From Candidatus Bathyarchaeota archaeon (GTDB lineage: Archaea > Thermoproteota > Bathyarchaeia > 40CM-2-53-6 > RBG-13-38-9): a stretch of DNA of 18,516 nt. The translations under genes and the position numbers were made by a program. This document shows positions 14,591 to 18,516 of this stretch, piece by piece. The stretch covers positions 1-18,516 of the forward strand of contig JAPKYM010000215.1 of the NCBI GenBank assembly GCA_026394315.1, given 5' to 3'. The notes under the pieces were generated by a model. It ran no database searches and was not told the DNA's origin. It was given only the letters and a program-made list of their open reading frames with translations. The stretch's first letter is position 1. Each line of letters opens with the position of its first letter.

Positions 14591-15805
14591 CAGAAGGCTC
14601 AAGAACCCACAAGAAAGCAGTCTTGCCAAGAGGATCATGTCGGACGGGGTCTCTATACATTTCTTAAGAAACCTTGGAAGAACCGGCCTAAGAAGCCTCG
14701 ATTGGTACGCCGTGTCACCCCACATTTCTATGGCTTTTCTGATGTCGTCTTGAGACATTATCTGCAACAATCGGTCTAATTCAGAATCGCCAAGCCGGTC
14801 CAGTAACCTTCGCATGATGGCAGTCAGTTTCAATTCCTGACCGATTGTCTCTTTCCAATCAGCTTCATATTTTCCGAGCGCTCTTTTGCTCATATCATCG
14901 TTCTCCAGACATTCAATCGAGGTTCTTGCAGCGATCTCAGCAGCTTTAAGTCCAAAATATATCCCTCCCCCCGAAGTAGACTTGACTTGACCAGCAGAGT
15001 CCCCCACTACGATCATGTTGTCAGCATAGGAAGGGGTAACCGGGCCGCTCACTGGCTCAAGACCAACGTATGTCTTCAGAACTTCTCGGTTTTTGATCTT
15101 TCCAGAATCCTTCAATTGATTCAGGAAATTCCCAAGGTAATAGTGCAGAGGTCTGGTAGCTTTCCCATATCGAACGCATAGCCCGACTCTGGCCTTCTGC
15201 TCTCCAAATGGTACAACCCAAGCGAAGAAGCCCGGCGCGACTTCCGTTCCCAAATACAACTCCACGCAGTCTTGAGATTCAAGTTCGACATCTATCATCT
15301 CGTATTGGATTCCGACTAGAAATTCACTTTTACTTCTCAAACCAAGCTTTTCAGGCAAGATAGGTCGTGCGCCCTCAGCATCGATAACCAATCTCGATCT
15401 CAGTTCTGTCGTCTCACCCTTTCGTCTGGCTTTCAAAGTCAGGAGGCCGTTCGGGCCTCTGATTAGGTCTTGCACTCTGGTTAGTGTAAGAAGCTCAGAA
15501 CCTGATGAGCAGGCCATTTCAGCCAATCGTAAATCAAAGAGCTCGCGATCAATGATGTAAGAGTCAACTTCTCTCTTACAGATCGATAGTCTGTTGCCTG
15601 TCGGAGAGTGAATGACCGCGCCCTTCACTGCGTTGAGTATCGTCTCCCTTGGTAGGTCGAAGTCTTGGAACGCGTGTGCAGTTAATTTGCCTGTGCAGTG
15701 GCAAGGTTTTCCAACTGTTTCATGTTCCTCGCAGAGTAAGGTCTTGAATCCTTTCTCCGCCACTTTGCGTGCAACTTCGCATCCTGCTGGACCCGCACCA
15801 ACCAC
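14585..15805 (-). CDS. Geranylgeranyl reductase family FAD protein
   Basis: A 406-residue flavoprotein of the geranylgeranyl reductase group. In archaea these saturate the double bonds of isoprenoid chains in ether lipids, often at the membrane surface. Visible motifs: VGAGPAGCEVARK (FAD Rossmann motif, residues 2-14), EEHETVGKPCHCTGKL (family C-x-C-x-G-K segment, with the conserved substrate-pocket cysteine), YIIDRELFDLRLAE, VIDAEGARP, and VVGDSAGQVKSTSGGGIYFGLKAAE (second FAD motif, then the GGG loop). The C-terminal part is helical. GTG 15805 is the first usable start, but the in-frame codons just upstream read TYDLV, the normal beginning of strand 1, and no start codon occurs between the upstream TGA and GTG 15805. 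The true start may be obscured by an indel. Confidence 0.85.
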   Translation of the reverse strand: MVGAGPAGCEVARKVAEKGFKTLLCEEHETVGKPCHCTGKLTAHAFQDFDLPRETILNAVKGAVIHSPTGNRLSICKREVDSYIIDRELFDLRLAEMACSSGSELLTLTRVQDLIRGPNGLLTLKARRKGETTELRSRLVIDAEGARPILPEKLGLRSKSEFLVGIQYEMIDVELESQDCVELYLGTEVAPGFFAWVVPFGEQKARVGLCVRYGKATRPLHYYLGNFLNQLKDSGKIKNREVLKTYVGLEPVSGPVTPSYADNMIVVGDSAGQVKSTSGGGIYFGLKAAEIAARTSIECLENDDMSKRALGKYEADWKETIGQELKLTAIMRRLLDRLGDSELDRLLQIMSQDDIRKAIEMWGDTAYQSRLLRPVLPRFLKKCIETPSDMILLARLLSCGFLSLLT

Positions 15806-15865
15806 GACAAGATCATAGGTTGTTACTTCAGTCCTCTCCCTTCACTATCCTTTGAGAAACTGTAA

Positions 15866-15880
15866 GATGAGAATTATAGT
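15866..15880 (-). promoter_or_regulatory. Candidate TATA element of the reductase gene
   Basis: The minus strand reads ACTATAATTCTC here. Archaeal spacing would put the start site near 15846, about 40 bases before GTG 15805. Confidence 0.35.
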
Positions 15881-16010
15881 CTTATCATGGAAACGTCGAG
15901 CTAATACGTGCTCACTGCAATTGATCTCCGCATGACAGATTAGAGCCTGGCTGTTGATGAGGATGAGACGTTGGAGCCCCGGACGGGCTTTGAACCCGTG
16001 ACCTTTGACT

Positions 16011-16023
16011 CTTCAGAGTTTCT
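16011..16023 (-). other. Anticodon-loop tRNA intron (13 nt)
   Basis: On the minus strand AGAAACTCTGAAG lies between A37 and A38 of tRNA-Thr(GGT). It is close to the lower size limit for archaeal tRNA introns. The boundary can slide by one base because A flanks both sides. Confidence 0.75.
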
Positions 16024-16037
16024 TACCAAGCCAACGC

Positions 16038-16058
16038 TTTCCAGTGCCTTCATGGGCA
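16038..16058 (-). other. D-arm tRNA intron (21 nt)
   Basis: On the minus strand it begins TGCCCA and has the hairpin TGCC/GGCA in the same register as the D-arm intron of the CAT tRNA; 12 of 21 aligned bases match. Excision restores D stem GCTC/GAGC. Confidence 0.8.
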
Positions 16059-16109
16059 TCTGACCAGGCTGAGCTACCGGGGCTCGACTAGATAGCTGCA
16101 AACTCACGG

Positions 16110-16117
16110 CTATATGA
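16110..16117 (-). promoter_or_regulatory. TATA box for tRNA-Thr(GGT)
   Basis: The minus strand reads TTCATATAGCC about 27-34 bases before the tRNA 5' end at 16083. Confidence 0.45.
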
Positions 16118-16243
16118 ATTACTCAGGATGGCCCGCATTCGTTGGGGGCTTTCTTAAGGCCATTCTTGAGCTATACAACATGTTAGATATTATAATCCAA
16201 AGATGCTGAGTTACGACGAATTTTTCAGCGCTCTGTTCATTTT

Positions 16244-16302
16244 GGAAAGGTTTAAGTGTCCAACTTCAGGTTAGAGTATAAAATTGTAGTTCAATTCGGA
16301 GG
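16244..16302 (+). promoter_or_regulatory. Promoter region and ribosome binding site of the 16314 gene
   Basis: Two TATA-like elements occur: GAAAGGTTTAAG (about 16242-16253) and TATAAAATT (16277-16285). GGAGG at 16298-16302 lies eleven bases before ATG 16314. The downstream TATA would start transcription at or after the GGAGG, so the upstream element is the one compatible with use of the ribosome binding site. The rest of 15881-16243 outside the tRNA shows no coding frame. Confidence 0.45.
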
Positions 16303-16313
16303 AAAATAGAAGA

Positions 16314-17228
16314 ATGGTTAAGCAATGTCCGAAATGTGGCGCTGCCAACAGAGACGACGCAACGTTCTGCTCAAGCTGTGGTACATCATTCATTGGTCCA
16401 GCTATGAAGCCAATTCCATCAGTGAAGGTAGTGAGACCTACTGCCCCATCAGTACCATACAGAGTTCCATCACCAGGTATGTGCTACTATCACCCGAATC
16501 TTCCGGCACAATACATCTGCAGTCGATGTGGAAGGGCAATCTGCAGAGACGACAACCGCCTCTATGGTGATCTGAGTTTATGTCCACAATGCTACGCAGG
16601 AATAGTCCCAATACCAGTTCCACAATATCAACCAGCCTACCCACAAGGGTATCCAACTGCTTATCCGCAAGTTGGCTATCCGCAATACGCCGCCCCCGCT
16701 CCAGTACCAACAATGGCACCTCCAATGGGTCCACCAATGGGCATGGGTCCACCAATGGGCATGGGTCCACCAATGGGCATGGGTCCACCAATGGGCATGG
16801 GTCAACCAATGGGCATGGGTCCACCGGGAGGTTTTCCGATTCCGTTCCTTCCGCCAAGGTCAACGGCTCTATGGGGATTCCTACTATCATTGATAGCGGG
16901 CATAGTCTCAATAATTGCCGGTGCGACTGCTACAGCAGTACTATACCTAAACCTGCCAATAGTGCCAGCATGGCTATCTCCCTACGTAATTGCCTTCCTG
17001 GGAGTAGGGTTACTACTAGGACTAGTGGTAATACTTGGAGCATTTCTAATACGATTGGGATACACGACACTCGGAGGAATCATAGCCTTCGTCTTCTCCC
17101 TAGCCAACATCTACATTGCATTACTGATAGTGGTACCAACACTGCAAGTCTACGCGGCCATCACGGCAGGCATAGTTGCGTTAGTACTCGGAATGGTGGG
17201 CGGAATACTAGGAATACTAGGAAAGTAG
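16314..17228 (+). CDS. Zinc-ribbon/B-box membrane protein with PPMGMG repeats
   Basis: A 304-residue protein with a clear modular order. Residues 3-24 are a zinc ribbon (CPKCG...CSSCG: C5, C8, C19, C22). Residues 55-95 look like a B-box-type zinc finger (C57, H60, C69, C72, C77, C90, C93). Residues 97-180 are a Pro/Tyr/Gln-rich, then Pro/Met/Gly-rich low-complexity linker with tandem MGMGPP repeats. Residues about 185-304 contain four hydrophobic transmembrane segments ending in a Gly-rich helix. The zinc modules should face the cytoplasm. Family unknown to me; the architecture suggests a membrane-anchored assembly or sensing protein. Next downstream is another Pro-rich, membrane-anchored protein. 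Confidence 0.8.
   Translation: MVKQCPKCGAANRDDATFCSSCGTSFIGPAMKPIPSVKVVRPTAPSVPYRVPSPGMCYYHPNLPAQYICSRCGRAICRDDNRLYGDLSLCPQCYAGIVPIPVPQYQPAYPQGYPTAYPQVGYPQYAAPAPVPTMAPPMGPPMGMGPPMGMGPPMGMGPPMGMGQPMGMGPPGGFPIPFLPPRSTALWGFLLSLIAGIVSIIAGATATAVLYLNLPIVPAWLSPYVIAFLGVGLLLGLVVILGAFLIRLGYTTLGGIIAFVFSLANIYIALLIVVPTLQVYAAITAGIVALVLGMVGGILGILGK
16737..16826 (+). repeat. 18-bp in-frame tandem repeat, about five units
   Basis: The unit ATGGGCATGGGTCCACCA is repeated from 16737 with one variant (CAACCA in unit four) and a partial last unit. It codes MGMGPP. Near-perfect DNA identity, including third positions, points to recent expansion. Confidence 0.9.
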
Positions 17229-17236
17229 CCCCACCA

Positions 17237-17247
17237 CACCCTTTTTT
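17237..17247 (+). terminator. T-run terminator after the 16314 gene
   Basis: ACCCTTTTTT begins about ten bases after the stop codon at 17228; no strong hairpin precedes it, as is usual for archaeal U-tract termination. Confidence 0.45.
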
Positions 17248-17413
17248 ACCTCTACCCATAAGTCTCTGGAGGCGTCAGAGTGCCTTACGTTACCGTCTCA
17301 GCATACTCTTGAGCCAAGAAGAGATCTACAACAGCGTAAGTACTTCGCTGTCCAGCATCGAACGAGATGAATGACAAGACACAGACACTAGAAAAACAGA
17401 CTGGTGTTACGTA

Positions 17414-18516
17414 GTGCTCAATCCGAAAGCTTACTATCCCGCACCGAGACCCAGACCTGTCCCTGTATACTATCCAAGACCACCGAGACCAGCAAGGCAA
17501 CCACTTAGGATCATATTGCTTGTACTTCTTTTCGCAGGTCTCCTGTTGACCTCAATAGCTCTAATAGTGCAGTTCATTTATCGACCGCCAAGCATTAACC
17601 ACACTCCGGTCTCAACGGGTGTAGCTAATAGTCCTGTCAGTCTCAACGCAACAGTATTTGGTGGAGGCAGCTGGGTTCAGAATGTCACCCTACATTATAA
17701 CCTCGTCAAAAATGCGTTGTGGAAAACCAAGTCAATGACAGTAACCCCAAATGCTTCCAATCCCTATCTCGCTGTCATTCCAGGAAGTGAGGTGACCTCA
17801 AGCATAGCCTACTACATTGAAGCTGTAAACGCATTGGGGGCCTCAGCAAATACTGTCGGCTACTTAGTCCAAGTCAAAGACTTCAATATGTCCGCGCAAG
17901 TCCCCGGCTTGGTACTATCTGCCGGAGGAGGCAACACCACAACCATCACTGTGGGGTCTTTAGGCGGTTTTGGTTCCAGCGTCTCTTTATCGATGTCAGG
18001 GTTGCCTTCAGGAGTGACAGCTTCATTCAATCCCGTCTCATTAAGTCCCCCAGCAAATGGCATAGTAACGTCTAGTCTGGCTCTCTCCTCAACAACTTCG
18101 GCGCCCGCAGGAACCTACACTGCTGCTCTCAGTGCATCGAGTGGTAACCTGACGCACACACGTTCACTAAACCTTAAGGTTAATCCACCACGTGACTTCG
18201 ACATCTTAATCACACCTACCTTTGCTGACATTCGGCGCGGTGCAGCGGCGTCCTACACGGTGACTTTGAATGCAAAGAATGGCTACATCGGCGGTATCAC
18301 GCTGTCAGTGTCCGGTCTGCCAACAGGAATCAAATACACATTTGGTACATACCATAACAAGACTGGCCTTGGGGGGACACTTCAAAACGTTACGCTGGTG
18401 GTTTCGACAAACCTACTGTCGGCTCTCTCGATAACCCCGCCGTACACCTTAGCGGTCTCAGCCACGGACGGTGTCTTGACACACACCGCAACAGTAACAT
18501 TAGTAGTCAGGCCTTG
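17414..18516 (+). CDS. Large membrane-anchored Ig-like repeat surface protein, 3' end outside window
   Basis: This frame has no stop from GTG 17414 to the window edge, at least 367 codons. Residues 2-31 are Pro/Arg/Tyr-rich (NPKAYYPAPRPRPVPVYYPR and onward) and probably cytoplasmic. Residues about 34-57 are one transmembrane helix (IILLVLLFAGLLLTSIALIV). After it come beta-rich extracellular domains: one of about 110 residues (VSLNATVFGGGSWVQNVTLHYN), then two repeats of the NEW3/alpha-galactosidase-associated type, each with the phrase SGLP(S/T)G near residues 200 and 299 and a late TYTAALSAS or YTLAVSAT strand. Several N-x-S/T sites suggest glycosylation. GTG 17414 is the only start in frame after the TGA at 17363; no clear ribosome binding site is seen. 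Likely a cell-surface protein. Confidence 0.8.
   Translation, partial: MLNPKAYYPAPRPRPVPVYYPRPPRPARQPLRIILLVLLFAGLLLTSIALIVQFIYRPPSINHTPVSTGVANSPVSLNATVFGGGSWVQNVTLHYNLVKNALWKTKSMTVTPNASNPYLAVIPGSEVTSSIAYYIEAVNALGASANTVGYLVQVKDFNMSAQVPGLVLSAGGGNTTTITVGSLGGFGSSVSLSMSGLPSGVTASFNPVSLSPPANGIVTSSLALSSTTSAPAGTYTAALSASSGNLTHTRSLNLKVNPPRDFDILITPTFADIRRGAAASYTVTLNAKNGYIGGITLSVSGLPTGIKYTFGTYHNKTGLGGTLQNVTLVVSTNLLSALSITPPYTLAVSATDGVLTHTATVTLVVRP

Larger units (their letters stand above)
15972..16083 (-). tRNA. tRNA-Thr (anticodon GGT) with two introns, CCA encoded
   Basis: Acceptor GCCCCGG/CCGGGGC, discriminator T, encoded CCA (15972-15974), T arm ACGGG-TTCAAAG-CCCGT. Two inserts must be removed. A 21-nt D-arm intron (16038-16058) lies between GA and GC of the D stem. 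A 13-nt intron (16011-16023) lies after position 37 of loop TTGGTA, with A38 and stem TTGGC/GTCAA, which has one G-T pair. The exons total 75 bases before CCA. Anticodon GGT reads threonine. A TATA-like ATATA (16110-16117) lies about 30 bases upstream. It shares the acceptor with tRNA-Thr(TGT) at 13699-13776. Confidence 0.88.

Noticed and set aside
16737..16826. Possible CRISPR array from regularly spaced repeats
   Set aside because: Units are 18 bp, directly adjacent without spacers, and in frame in a protein.
16580..17374. A 264-codon open frame overlapping the zinc-ribbon gene in another frame, and minus-strand frames such as 16438-16911 with repetitive translation
   Set aside because: They are created by the 18-bp repeat and the base composition of the real gene; they lack a promoter, ribosome site or recognisable domains.

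Overview
The window reads as chromosomal DNA of an archaeon, most likely from the TACK/Thermoproteota side (a non-ammonia-oxidising Nitrososphaeria or Bathyarchaeia relative; inference, not proven). The pointers are: archaeal-type TATA promoters, TTG/GTG starts with GAGGT-type ribosome binding sites, tRNA genes with small introns (some at non-canonical sites), a form III RuBisCO with AMP phosphorylase and ribose-1,5-bisphosphate isomerase, and a geranylgeranyl-reductase-family enzyme. No transposase, CRISPR array, rRNA or phage gene was seen.

Layout. 1-530: 3' part of lipoyl synthase. 560-1760: a small HExxHxxGxxD zinc-metalloprotease-like gene and a decayed second copy. 1844-2904: a small secreted beta-sandwich protein and a convergent single-pass membrane protein. 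2996-5383: a dipeptide-epimerase-like enolase-superfamily enzyme, divergent from a class V aminotransferase carrying an extra cysteine cluster. 5440-7490: hybrid cluster protein (hcp) behind an ArsR-type regulator gene, with a perfect 24-bp palindrome in the promoter. 7515-7615: intron-containing tRNA-Pro. 7803-9125: Tat-exported solute-binding protein with no transporter partners in view. 9213-9536: small unknown gene. 9713-13545: the AMP/ribose-bisphosphate salvage cluster. 13699-14038: tRNA-Thr(TGT) and, divergently, a CAT tRNA with three introns. 14068-14590: truncated rpiA remnant. 14585-15805: geranylgeranyl reductase family. 15972-16083: tRNA-Thr(GGT) with two introns. 16314-18516: two cell-envelope genes, the last running off the window edge.

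How the genes work together. AMP phosphorylase makes ribose-1,5-bisphosphate from AMP, the e2b2-type isomerase makes ribulose-1,5-bisphosphate, and RuBisCO adds CO2 to give 3-phosphoglycerate. All three genes lie together, two on the plus strand and rbcL converging on them with a 13-bp gap. The arsR-hcp pair looks like a self-contained nitrosative/redox stress module.

The most unusual content is in the tRNA genes: three of four are interrupted. The CAT tRNA carries introns in the D arm, anticodon loop and T loop. It shares a 21-nt D-arm intron of the same position and similar fold with tRNA-Thr(GGT). The fourth tRNA has an atypical T loop.
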